Positions 1-5,317 are shown, counted from the first letter of the stretch. The stretch is DNA of 5,317 nucleotides from an archaeon (GCA_024409145.1 JAKSUF010000123.1:1-5317), one strand, 5' to 3'. A program made the numbers and translations. Notes: generated by a model from the letters alone, not told the origin.

Positions 1-24
1 CATCATAAAAATTACTTAAAACAC

Positions 25-66
25 TTGTATAAACAAATAATTATAAAATAATGCTTGTTTAGACAA
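25..66. promoter_or_regulatory. Two TTGT-N4-ACAA dyads, candidate operator pair
   Basis: Positions 25-36 read TTGTATAAACAA and 55-66 read TTGTTTAGACAA. Both are TTGT-N4-ACAA dyads, each preceded by a C, with centres 30 bases apart (close to three helical turns). This geometry would suit a dimeric regulator binding two sites on one face of the DNA. They lie well upstream of the candidate promoter of gene 1, so they could equally serve a divergent or upstream gene outside the window. Function is inferred only from symmetry and spacing. Confidence 0.25.
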
Positions 67-194
67 TTAAAATAAAATAAACCCATTATTTTAAATAATA
101 TGAAGTTTAATTAAGTATAAGAAAATATTATTTTAATTAATAAGTTATTGAATAAAGTCAAAATTAAATATTCATATAAAAAATATTAAGACTA

Positions 195-248
195 TTTTTT
201 AAAGTTAACAAAATTATTCCAAAAATAATCCAAAAACTTTTAAAAAAA
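195..248. repeat. Nested inverted repeat upstream of gene 1
   Basis: The arm TTTTTTAAAGTT (195-206) pairs with AACTTT plus A-run (235-247) with one extra T as a bulge. Inside it, ATTATT (213-218) pairs with AATAAT (224-229) around a short CCAAA loop. The interior also shows the related stretches ATTATTCCAAAA and ATAATCCAAAAA as a direct repeat. It could be a transcript-end structure for an upstream gene or a bend or cruciform next to the promoter. In such A+T-rich DNA short pairings arise easily, so confidence is low. Confidence 0.3.
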
Positions 249-260
249 TCTTTTGAATAG

Positions 261-277
261 CAAAGAATTATATTATA
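261..277 (+). promoter_or_regulatory. Candidate archaeal BRE/TATA promoter for gene 1
   Basis: A purine-rich CAAAGAA (261-267) that could act as a BRE is followed by TTATATTATA (268-277), a TATA-like box. An archaeal start site about 25 bases downstream would fall near 295-302 and give a leader of roughly 30 bases including the ribosome binding site at 317-322. A second TATA-like stretch at 305-312 would start transcription at about the ATG and leave out the ribosome binding site, so it fits less well. The assignment is by eye in A+T-rich DNA. Confidence 0.35.
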
Positions 278-316
278 CATTAAAATTAAGAGTTTCCAAA
301 GAAATTTATATTACAT

Positions 317-322
317 GAGGTG
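317..322 (+). promoter_or_regulatory. Ribosome binding site of gene 1 that decides its start
   Basis: GAGGTG lies 7 bases before the ATG at 330 and matches the anti-Shine-Dalgarno end of archaeal 16S rRNA. The same element, at nearly the same distance, precedes genes 2 and 3. The in-frame ATG at 315 overlaps this element and has no ribosome binding site of its own, so 330 is the better start. Confidence 0.8.
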
Positions 323-329
323 TATTAAT

Positions 330-1697
330 ATGCATATTAAACATAAGAAAAAAATTTTATGTTTACTAATATTTTGTAATTTATTTATGAGTGTTACTGG
401 AGTAAGTGCATTCGAAAACCCAAGACATCAACACAACGAAGAATTATTAAACATACAAAATCACAAAAGTAGTAATATTATATCTGTTAATCAAGCACAA
501 CAAAATAAAGAATTTACAAACAAGCCCATTTCAAGAACTATAGGAACATTCAAACAGTTAAATAAAGAAATCCAAGAAGCAATAGAAAATAATAAAACAG
601 TCATTGAATTAAATTGTGATTATTATTACTATAAACAAGAAGATAAAGATTTAAATGAAGGCATACCCATTAATAAGAACATCATCATCAATGGAAACGG
701 ACATACCATCGATGGATCTGAAATGGCAAGGGCATTTAAAATAAGTGCTAAAGAAGTAACTATAAATCAATTATATATTAAAAACACAAAATCAAATAAT
801 GGTGGTGCAATCTACTCTGAAAAAACAAATCTGAACATAAATCAATCATTATTTGAAGAAAATTCTGCTACTGATTCAACATTTACACAATGTAAGGGAG
901 GATCCATTTATTCGGAGGATGGGATTCTAAATATCTATCACTCTACATTTAACAACAATAATGCAGAAGATTACGGAGGAGCAGTATATTCCAATAAAAA
1001 GATTATCTTAAACAATTGTGAATTTAACAACAACTTAGCATCAGATAATGATGGAGGAGCAGTATATTGTAAAGAAAATATAAATGTAATAAATACTAAT
1101 TTCAAGGAAAATAAAGCCTATGAAGATGGTGGTGCACTCTATTCAGAAAAAAACATAGACATTAATAATTCTAAATTTGAAAAGAACTTAGCTAATGGGG
1201 CAAAAGTTTCACAGTGTGAAGGAGGAGCTGTTTATGCAAATGGACCTATAACTGTAAACAATTCTAAGTTTAATAATAATAAAGCTTATGATTACGGAGG
1301 AGCTATCTGGACAAATAATAACATAACCCTAAGAGATTGTTCTTTTATGGATAATTCTGTATCTGATAATGATGGAGGAGCTATTTATAGCGATGGATCT
1401 AGCATAAAGGCATATAATAATGACTTTATAAACAACCATGCAGATAGTAAAGGAGGTGTAATTTATTGTGATGATGGTTCTTCAAACACATATTTAGAAG
1501 ATAACAACTTTGTTAACAATAGCTGTGGATCAAATAAAGGTTCTTCTGTTTATACTGATGGATACTTTAGTAAAATATGTAATAATTGGTGGGGCACTCC
1601 TACTCCAAATTGGGGTTCTGGATTATTATGGGAAGATACCTGGAATAGCCATATAATACATCATGACGAGTCTCCAAGAACCCAACCACGTAGTTAA
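330..1697 (+). CDS. Secreted adhesin-like beta-helix protein, 10 rungs (paralogue 1)
   Basis: Probable extracellular right-handed parallel beta-helix protein of 455 aa, of the adhesin-like type known from gut methanogens. Residues 1-27 form a signal peptide (Lys-rich start, Leu/Ile/Phe/Cys core, V-S-A end). A polar linker with HQHN follows, then an entry segment, GTFKQLN at about 72-78 and INGNGHTIDGS at about 120-130. Ten rungs follow, with GG pairs at 158, 190, 216, 242, 267, 298, 323, 349 and 375 and a GS variant at 404; most carry FxxN before and an aromatic residue after. The chain closes with WWGTP (420-424) and a tail containing HIIHHD. No transmembrane helix or wall-binding domain follows, and no catalytic motif is seen. 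Many N-x-S/T sequons could be glycosylated. It has the fewest rungs and the fewest mature Cys (9) of the three. The start at 330 rather than 315 is chosen by alignment with its neighbours and by the ribosome binding site. The FxxN and GGAI pairing resembles the chlamydial Pmp repeat, but that is likely convergent or a shared fold. Substrate or binding partner is unknown. Confidence 0.9.
   Translation: MHIKHKKKILCLLIFCNLFMSVTGVSAFENPRHQHNEELLNIQNHKSSNIISVNQAQQNKEFTNKPISRTIGTFKQLNKEIQEAIENNKTVIELNCDYYYYKQEDKDLNEGIPINKNIIINGNGHTIDGSEMARAFKISAKEVTINQLYIKNTKSNNGGAIYSEKTNLNINQSLFEENSATDSTFTQCKGGSIYSEDGILNIYHSTFNNNNAEDYGGAVYSNKKIILNNCEFNNNLASDNDGGAVYCKENINVINTNFKENKAYEDGGALYSEKNIDINNSKFEKNLANGAKVSQCEGGAVYANGPITVNNSKFNNNKAYDYGGAIWTNNNITLRDCSFMDNSVSDNDGGAIYSDGSSIKAYNNDFINNHADSKGGVIYCDDGSSNTYLEDNNFVNNSCGSNKGSSVYTDGYFSKICNNWWGTPTPNWGSGLLWEDTWNSHIIHHDESPRTQPRS
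891..1523 (+). repeat. Two copies of a four-rung super-repeat in paralogue 1
   Basis: Unit 1 runs from the Cys codon of QCKGG (891) to 1214, and unit 2 from the Cys codon of QCEGG (1215) to about 1523. The first period is exactly 108 codons. The rung tags run in the order QC(K/E)GG, DYGG, SDNDGG, then YEDGG in unit 1 or ADSKGG in unit 2. Unit 2 leads straight into the constant closing block CGSNKGS ... WWGTP. Only one rung precedes unit 1. Confidence 0.75.
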
Positions 1698-1711
1698 TTT
1701 TTATTAACTAC
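1690..1711 (+). terminator. Hairpin overlapping the stop codon of gene 1
   Basis: GTAGTTAAT (1690-1698) and ATTAACTAC (1703-1711) form a perfect 9-base-pair stem around TTTT. The last Ser codon and the TAA stop lie in the left arm. The same arms recur after gene 3 but not after gene 2. There is a T5 run at 1698-1702 but no long T-tract just beyond the stem, so it may be a weak terminator, an RNA-processing site or a 3'-end stabiliser rather than a full stop before gene 2. Confidence 0.4.
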
Positions 1712-1742
1712 ATAATTATTTCCCTATTAATAATTTTCATAA

Positions 1743-1748
1743 GAGGCG
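1743..1748 (+). promoter_or_regulatory. Ribosome binding site of gene 2 (variant GAGGCG)
   Basis: GAGGCG lies 8 bases before the ATG at 1757. It corresponds to the GAGGTG of the other two genes with one T-to-C change, which weakens pairing to 16S rRNA slightly or makes it a G-U-type interaction. From here through the signal peptide the DNA is nearly the same as at gene 3. Confidence 0.65.
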
Positions 1749-1756
1749 TAATTAAT

Positions 1757-3373
1757 ATGAATATTAAATTTAATAAAATATTATGTTTATTAGTATTTTG
1801 TAATTTATTTATGAGTGTTGGTGGAGTAAGTGCATTCGACAATATAGGACATCAACACAACAAAGAATTATTAAACATACAAAATCACAAAAGCGATGAT
1901 ATAATTGTAATCAATCAACAAACACAACAAAATAAAGAATCAACAAATAATTCAACAAATACTCTTACAGTAGGAACATTCAAAGAATTAAATGAAAAAA
2001 TTCAAGAAGCTATACAGAATAATGAAAAAGTAGTCGAATTAGATAAAGACTATAAATATGACAAAAATAACGATAAAGATTTACAAAAAAAGGGTATAAT
2101 TATCCCCGAAGACATCACCATTAATGGAAATAACCATATTATTGATGGATCAGAAACCGCAAAAGTATTTACTATTCCTAAGAATTCTTCTGCAAATTAT
2201 GTAACTATAAAAAACTTAAATTTCAAAAACACAAATACTACTGACTGTGGTAGTGCTATTGAGTCCAATAAAATAAAATGTACAATCTCAAATTGTGAAT
2301 TTAACAATTCCTATGCATATGGTGGTGTAATCTCTGGTGAAGATGGTGAATTAAATATTGACAATTCAATATTTAGGAGCAATAAAGGATATTTTGAGGG
2401 CGGAGCTATCTATTGTGAAAACGAAAATATAACAATTAAAACTTCATTTTTTATAAATAATCATGCACAACACACAGGTGGAGTTATCTGTAGTAAAGAA
2501 AGTAAACTAACAATAAAATATTCTATATTTAAAAATAACCTCTGTAAGGGTGAAAAGATTGAAAACTGTGAAGGAGGAGCAATCTATTCAACAGGAAACC
2601 TAGATATTACATACTCTGACTTTATCAACAATAATGCTTACGATTATGGAGGAGCAATCTATTCAACAGAAGACATTAAATTAAATGATTGTAAATTCAG
2701 TAGTAATTCTGCATTAGATAATGATGGAGGAGCTATTTATTGTGAAAAAGGACTGGACATTGTAAATTGTAATTTTAGTAATAATAAAGCATATGAAGAT
2801 GGAGGAGCTATTATTTCTAGAGGAAATATGAAGAATATAAAAAATTCTGTCTTTGAAGATAATACTGCTAATGGTGCAAAAATTGCACAATGCGAAGGAG
2901 GAGCAATCTATGCAGATAATGGGAAATTAAATGTAGAATGTTGTGAATTTACCAACAATATGGCGTATGATTATGGAGGAGCTATATGGACAGAAAAAGG
3001 AGACATATCCCATTGCTCTTTCATTAGCAATTATGTATCAGATAATGATGGGGGAGCTATTTATTATAATAGTGCAGGTTATGTATACCTAATTAGCAAT
3101 AATTTTACAGACAATCATGCAGATAGCAAAGGTGGAGCTATTTATTGTGATAGTTCTATGAACTACATTTCAGTAGTTAGTAATAATTTTGTTAATAATC
3201 ATTGTGACTCCAATAAAGGTTCTGCTATTTACACCTGTGGGGATTTTAGTTTTATAAATGAAAATTGGTGGGGCACTCCTAATCCAGATTGGGATTCCGG
3301 ATTATTATGGGAAAATACTTGGTATGGTCACATAATACATTATGATCAATCACCAAGAATGGAACCTATATAA
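1757..3373 (+). CDS. Secreted adhesin-like beta-helix protein, 13 rungs (paralogue 2)
   Basis: A 538-aa paralogue of the first protein and likewise predicted to be exported. The signal peptide is residues 1-26 (ending V-S-A), followed by GHQHNKELLN at 31-40, an Asn/Gln/Ser/Thr linker to about 70, and the entry segment VGTFKELNEKIQEAI with INGNNHIIDGS at about 122-132. Rungs have their GG or GS pairs at 165 (GS), 189, 215, 241, 273, 298, 324, 349, 381, 407, 432, 459 and 488 (GS). Most spacings are 24-29, with two steps of 32 where an extra loop precedes N/Q-CEGG. WWGTP is at 504-508, and the tail has GHIIHYD and ends PRMEPI. The mature chain has 17 Cys, including a CC pair at 395-396. Its rungs before the first clear super-repeat (165-241) have less regular tags and look like a decayed older unit, since 165 to 273 is again 108 residues. 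No anchor and no enzyme signature are seen. Its end lacks the stop-codon hairpin of its neighbours. Ligand and cellular role are unknown; attachment or a surface fibre is inferred from the family. Confidence 0.9.
   Translation: MNIKFNKILCLLVFCNLFMSVGGVSAFDNIGHQHNKELLNIQNHKSDDIIVINQQTQQNKESTNNSTNTLTVGTFKELNEKIQEAIQNNEKVVELDKDYKYDKNNDKDLQKKGIIIPEDITINGNNHIIDGSETAKVFTIPKNSSANYVTIKNLNFKNTNTTDCGSAIESNKIKCTISNCEFNNSYAYGGVISGEDGELNIDNSIFRSNKGYFEGGAIYCENENITIKTSFFINNHAQHTGGVICSKESKLTIKYSIFKNNLCKGEKIENCEGGAIYSTGNLDITYSDFINNNAYDYGGAIYSTEDIKLNDCKFSSNSALDNDGGAIYCEKGLDIVNCNFSNNKAYEDGGAIISRGNMKNIKNSVFEDNTANGAKIAQCEGGAIYADNGKLNVECCEFTNNMAYDYGGAIWTEKGDISHCSFISNYVSDNDGGAIYYNSAGYVYLISNNFTDNHADSKGGAIYCDSSMNYISVVSNNFVNNHCDSNKGSAIYTCGDFSFINENWWGTPNPDWDSGLLWENTWYGHIIHYDQSPRMEPI
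2567..3202 (+). repeat. Two copies of the four-rung super-repeat in paralogue 2
   Basis: Unit 1 starts at the Cys codon of NCEGG (2567) and runs to 2890; unit 2 starts at the Cys codon of QCEGG (2891) and runs to about 3202. The period is 324 bases, as in paralogue 1. Tags in unit 1 are CEGG, DYGG, LDNDGG and YEDGG; in unit 2 they are CEGG, DYGG, SDNDGG and DSKGG. A likely degenerate older unit covers about 2246-2566, beginning at DCGS. Confidence 0.75.
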
Positions 3374-3489
3374 TTAACTTTATTGAATAAAACTTTCTTT
3401 AATATTGGAAAAAATTATCTTAAATAATTATTTTCACAAAATAAAATAGCAATATCTTTAAAATAATAAATATATGAGGTGTAATTAAT
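3374..3489. other. Intergenic stretch between genes 2 and 3
   Basis: This is the longer of the two gaps and is A+T-rich. It holds TTTATT-G-AATAAA (3379-3391), a weak palindrome, and AATTAT/ATAATT arms (3413-3418 and 3424-3429). Purine-rich GGAAAAAA (3408-3415) followed by TTAAATAAT (3420-3428) could be a BRE/TATA pair giving gene 3 its own start near 3450, but this is weak. The final bases hold the ribosome binding site. Confidence 0.35.
3476..3481 (+). promoter_or_regulatory. Ribosome binding site of gene 3
   Basis: GAGGTG lies 8 bases before the ATG at 3490. An upstream ATG at 3474 overlaps it, as in gene 1, but here one additional A puts it out of frame; it reads only four codons to a TAA at 3486-3488, one base before the true start. 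Confidence 0.75.
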
Positions 3490-5232
3490 ATGAATATTAA
3501 ATTTAATAAAATATTATGTTTATTAATATTCTGTAATTTATTTATGAGTATGGGTGCAGTGAGTGCATTCGACACTCCAGGACATCAACACAACCAAGAA
3601 TTATTAAACACACATAATAAAAGTAATAATATCTCTGTAATCAATCAACAAACACCACAAAATAACAAATCAACAAAAAATATTCTAGATACAAATACGG
3701 TAGGAACATTTAAAGAACTAAACGAAAAAATTCAAGACTCAATTAAAAATCATCAACAAACAGTTGAATTAGATAAAAATTATTATTATGATGAAAAAGA
3801 AGATAACGATTTAAAAAATGGAATAATTATTGATGAAAATATCATAATTGAGGGAAACAATCACATTATTGATGGATCTGGAATAGCTAGAGCATTCCAA
3901 ACTCCAAGTAATGCTTCTAGTATTCATATAACCATAAAAGATATAACTTTTGAAAAGACAAAATCAGATAATGGTGGTGCAATATATTTTAAAGGAATGG
4001 AATGTATTTTGTCCAATTGTCATTTCATACATTCCAATGCCGAAAGTCTCGGCGGTGCAGTTTATAGTTATAATGGTGCTTTAAATATTGAGCATACCGA
4101 ATTTACCGAGAATACCGCTCATGAATCTGGAGGAGCAATCTATTCAAATAAAGACATTACATTAAATGATTGTTCTTTCTTTAACAATATAGCATCTGAA
4201 AATAATGGAGGTTCAATCTACTTTAAGTATAATTATGGTCACACTGAGATTAATATAAATCAATGCCTTTTTAGAATTAATAAAGCAAAAGAAGATGGTG
4301 GGGCAGTATACTGTGAAGATGATGGGAATACTAGTGCATATATAAGAAGTTCCACTTTTGATGAAAATTCTTGTAATGGTGCAAAAACTTCACAATGCGA
4401 AGGTGGTGCGGTTTATTATAATGGACATATAGATATAAAAAATTCTACCTTTACTAACAATAAAGCTGAAGATTATGGTGGAGCTATGTATTCAAAAACA
4501 TGCCTTTTAAATGATTGTACTTTCAATAATAATACTGCATCTGATAATGATGGAGGTGCTGTTTATTGTGAGGGTGGAATGGGAATTCATAATTGTAAGT
4601 TTAATGAGAATAAAGCATACGAAGATGGTGGAGCTATTTGTTGTTATTCATCCCCAATAGAAATAGAGAGCATAGAAATAACTAATTCTAAATTTGATAA
4701 GAATTCCTGTAATGGTGCAAAAATTGCACAATGCGAAGGTGGTGCTATTTATTGCAGTGAATCAAAAAATCTAGAAATCCATACATGTACATTTACTAAC
4801 AATCATGCATATGATTATGGAGGAGCTATCTATGCAGAAACTAGCAGGATTAACATAGAACAAAGTATTTTATTTAATAATTATGTATCAGATAATGATG
4901 GAGGTGCTGTCTATCTCAATAATTGGGGCAACAGCTATTTATTCTTAAGCCACAATAATATTTCAAGCAATTATGCAGCAGGAAAAGGTGGAGGTATTTA
5001 CTCTGATGTTGATTATTCCTATACTTATTTATCAAATAACAATTTAGTTAACAATAGTTGCGGATCTAATAAAGGTTCTGTTGTTTATACTGATGGATAC
5101 TTTAATGAAATAAATAATAATTGGTGGGGTACTCCCACCCCAAATTGGGATTCTGGATTATTATGGGAAAATACATTTTGGTCACATAATATACATCACG
5201 ATGATTGTCCAAGAACAAAACCATGTAGTTAA
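3490..5232 (+). CDS. Secreted adhesin-like beta-helix protein, 14 rungs (paralogue 3)
   Basis: The longest of the three, 580 aa, with the same layout. The signal peptide is residues 1-26 (core LCLLIFCNLF, end V-S-A); GHQHNQELLN is at 31-40, then a polar linker, VGTFKELNEKIQ from 71 and EGNNHIIDGS at 121-130. Rungs have GG pairs at 162, 188, 214, 240, 270, 305, 330, 355, 380, 416, 444, 471 and 500 and a GS pair at 529. Longer steps (30, 35 and 36) occur where loops such as the one preceding QCEGG (SCNGAK) are inserted. WWGTP is at 545-549, followed by SHNIHHDD and a terminal PCS. The mature chain has 20 Cys, the most in the cluster, with a CC pair at 384-385 and two in the last eight residues. 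No transmembrane segment, Ig-like domain, sortase-type signal or catalytic motif is seen. The first rungs look like a third, degenerate super-repeat. It is probably an exported surface adhesin or structural protein; the binding partner cannot be told from sequence. Confidence 0.9.
   Translation: MNIKFNKILCLLIFCNLFMSMGAVSAFDTPGHQHNQELLNTHNKSNNISVINQQTPQNNKSTKNILDTNTVGTFKELNEKIQDSIKNHQQTVELDKNYYYDEKEDNDLKNGIIIDENIIIEGNNHIIDGSGIARAFQTPSNASSIHITIKDITFEKTKSDNGGAIYFKGMECILSNCHFIHSNAESLGGAVYSYNGALNIEHTEFTENTAHESGGAIYSNKDITLNDCSFFNNIASENNGGSIYFKYNYGHTEININQCLFRINKAKEDGGAVYCEDDGNTSAYIRSSTFDENSCNGAKTSQCEGGAVYYNGHIDIKNSTFTNNKAEDYGGAMYSKTCLLNDCTFNNNTASDNDGGAVYCEGGMGIHNCKFNENKAYEDGGAICCYSSPIEIESIEITNSKFDKNSCNGAKIAQCEGGAIYCSESKNLEIHTCTFTNNHAYDYGGAIYAETSRINIEQSILFNNYVSDNDGGAVYLNNWGNSYLFLSHNNISSNYAAGKGGGIYSDVDYSYTYLSNNNLVNNSCGSNKGSVVYTDGYFNEINNNWWGTPTPNWDSGLLWENTFWSHNIHHDDCPRTKPCS
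4396..5058 (+). repeat. Two copies of the four-rung super-repeat in paralogue 3
   Basis: Unit 1 runs from the Cys codon of QCEGG (4396) to 4731 (112 codons) and unit 2 from the next QCEGG Cys codon (4732) to about 5058. Tags are CEGG, DYGG, SDNDGG and YEDGG in unit 1, and CEGG, DYGG, SDNDGG and AGKGG in unit 2. Both are led by SCNGAK. A 30-base stretch (4710-4739) is identical to 2869-2898 in paralogue 2, including silent positions. Confidence 0.75.
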
Positions 5233-5257
5233 TTATTAACTACAAAATTTATTTTTT
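5225..5257 (+). terminator. Hairpin plus T-run after gene 3
   Basis: GTAGTTAAT (5225-5233) and ATTAACTAC (5235-5243) are the same arms as after gene 1, here separated by one T, so the real stem would be about 7-8 pairs with a small loop. The stop codon TAA lies in the left arm. A T6 run follows at 5252-5257. Archaeal RNA polymerase stops mainly at T-tracts, so this site together with the T-rich repeat beyond it is a good candidate for the end of the transcript. Confidence 0.5.
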
Positions 5258-5267
5258 ATAATATTCA

Positions 5268-5317
5268 AATTTTATTATTTATTTAATTTTTATTATTTAT
5301 TTAATTTTTATTATTTA
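5268..5317. repeat. 18-base A/T tandem repeat, cut by the window end
   Basis: The unit AATTTTTATTATTTATTT occurs at 5285-5302, with a copy one T shorter at 5268-5284 and a partial copy at 5303-5317 that continues past the window. Each copy carries a T4 or T5 run, so the array could reinforce termination after gene 3. It may also simply be a slippage-prone low-complexity tract. Confidence 0.8.

Larger units (their letters stand above)
1..329. other. Gene-free A+T-rich upstream region
   Basis: No convincing coding sequence is seen on either strand here; the DNA is extremely A+T-rich with frequent stops. It holds two matching 12-base dyads (25-36 and 55-66), a nested inverted repeat (195-248), a candidate BRE/TATA element (261-277) and the ribosome binding site of the first gene (317-322). 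The length of this region, compared with 59 and 116 bases between the later genes, suggests that the main promoter and any regulation of the cluster lie here. It may also contain the 3' end of a transcript from a gene to the left of the window. Confidence 0.6.

Noticed and set aside
145..156. TTATTGAATAAA shared with the gene 2-3 gap (3380-3391)
   Set aside because: A 12-base A/T palindrome is easily found twice by chance in DNA of this composition, and its position relative to the genes differs.
305..312. TTTATATT as the promoter of gene 1
   Set aside because: Transcription would begin at about the ATG and omit the good ribosome binding site, so the upstream TATA-like box was preferred.
315..329. 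Longer start of gene 1 at 315 (adds MRCIN)
   Set aside because: It overlaps the GAGGTG ribosome binding site, has no such site of its own, and neither paralogue has the extension.
357..380. Possible lipoprotein signal from the Cys residues in the signal peptide core
   Set aside because: The residues before each Cys (for example LLIFC) do not fit a lipobox, and a better V-S-A cleavage site follows in all three proteins.
801..5058. Chlamydial Pmp autotransporter identity, because of the FxxN and GGA(I/V) motifs
   Set aside because: There is no autotransporter barrel at the C-terminus, and signal peptide, linker and closing block match the methanogen adhesin-like style; the shared motifs reflect the beta-helix rung.
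801..5058. Polysaccharide lyase or other beta-helix enzyme
   Set aside because: No conserved catalytic cluster could be identified, and the low-complexity rungs look structural.
891..5058. Direct DNA repeats as a CRISPR array or mobile element
   Set aside because: The repeats are in-frame protein repeats without uniform spacers, and no transposase, terminal inverted repeats or target duplication is seen.

Overview
The window looks like A+T-rich DNA of a methanogenic archaeon of the order Methanobacteriales, with Methanosphaera or Methanobrevibacter the best guesses. The reasons are very A+T-rich intergenic DNA, GAGGTG-type ribosome binding sites, and secreted Asn/Ser/Thr-rich beta-helix proteins of the adhesin-like kind that these gut methanogens carry in large families. 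The genus is inferred from protein style and is not proven. A low-G+C bacterium is less likely but cannot be excluded without a search.

Layout: positions 1-329 hold no gene. They contain two TTGT-N4-ACAA dyads, a nested inverted repeat and a plausible archaeal promoter. Three paralogous genes follow, all on the + strand and separated by short gaps: 330-1697 (455 aa), 1757-3373 (538 aa) and 3490-5232 (580 aa). Gaps are 59 and 116 bases, so co-transcription is possible. After gene 3 come a hairpin, a T-run and an 18-base A/T tandem repeat that runs off the window edge. No tRNA, rRNA, IS element or CRISPR array is visible.

Each protein has the same architecture: a signal peptide ending V-S-A, a short polar linker beginning with a conserved His-Gln-His-Asn, a conserved entry segment (GTFKxLN ... 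INGNxHxIDGS), a stack of rungs of about 25-26 residues marked by FxxN and GGA(I/V)Y, and a closing WWGTP segment with a His-rich tail. No membrane anchor, Ig-like domain or pseudomurein-binding repeat follows, so the products look like freely secreted or non-covalently held surface fibres or adhesins.

The most interesting point is a second-order pattern. The rungs are not interchangeable: they follow a fixed four-rung order (QCEGG, then DYGG, then SDNDGG, then YEDGG) with a period of about 108 residues (about 324 bases). The three genes differ mainly in how many rungs lie before the constant C-terminal block (10, 13 and 14 rungs in total), and cysteine number climbs with them (9, 17 and 20 in the mature proteins). 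This suggests a modular, Cys-rich extracellular helix built by duplication and perhaps shuffled between the tandem copies.
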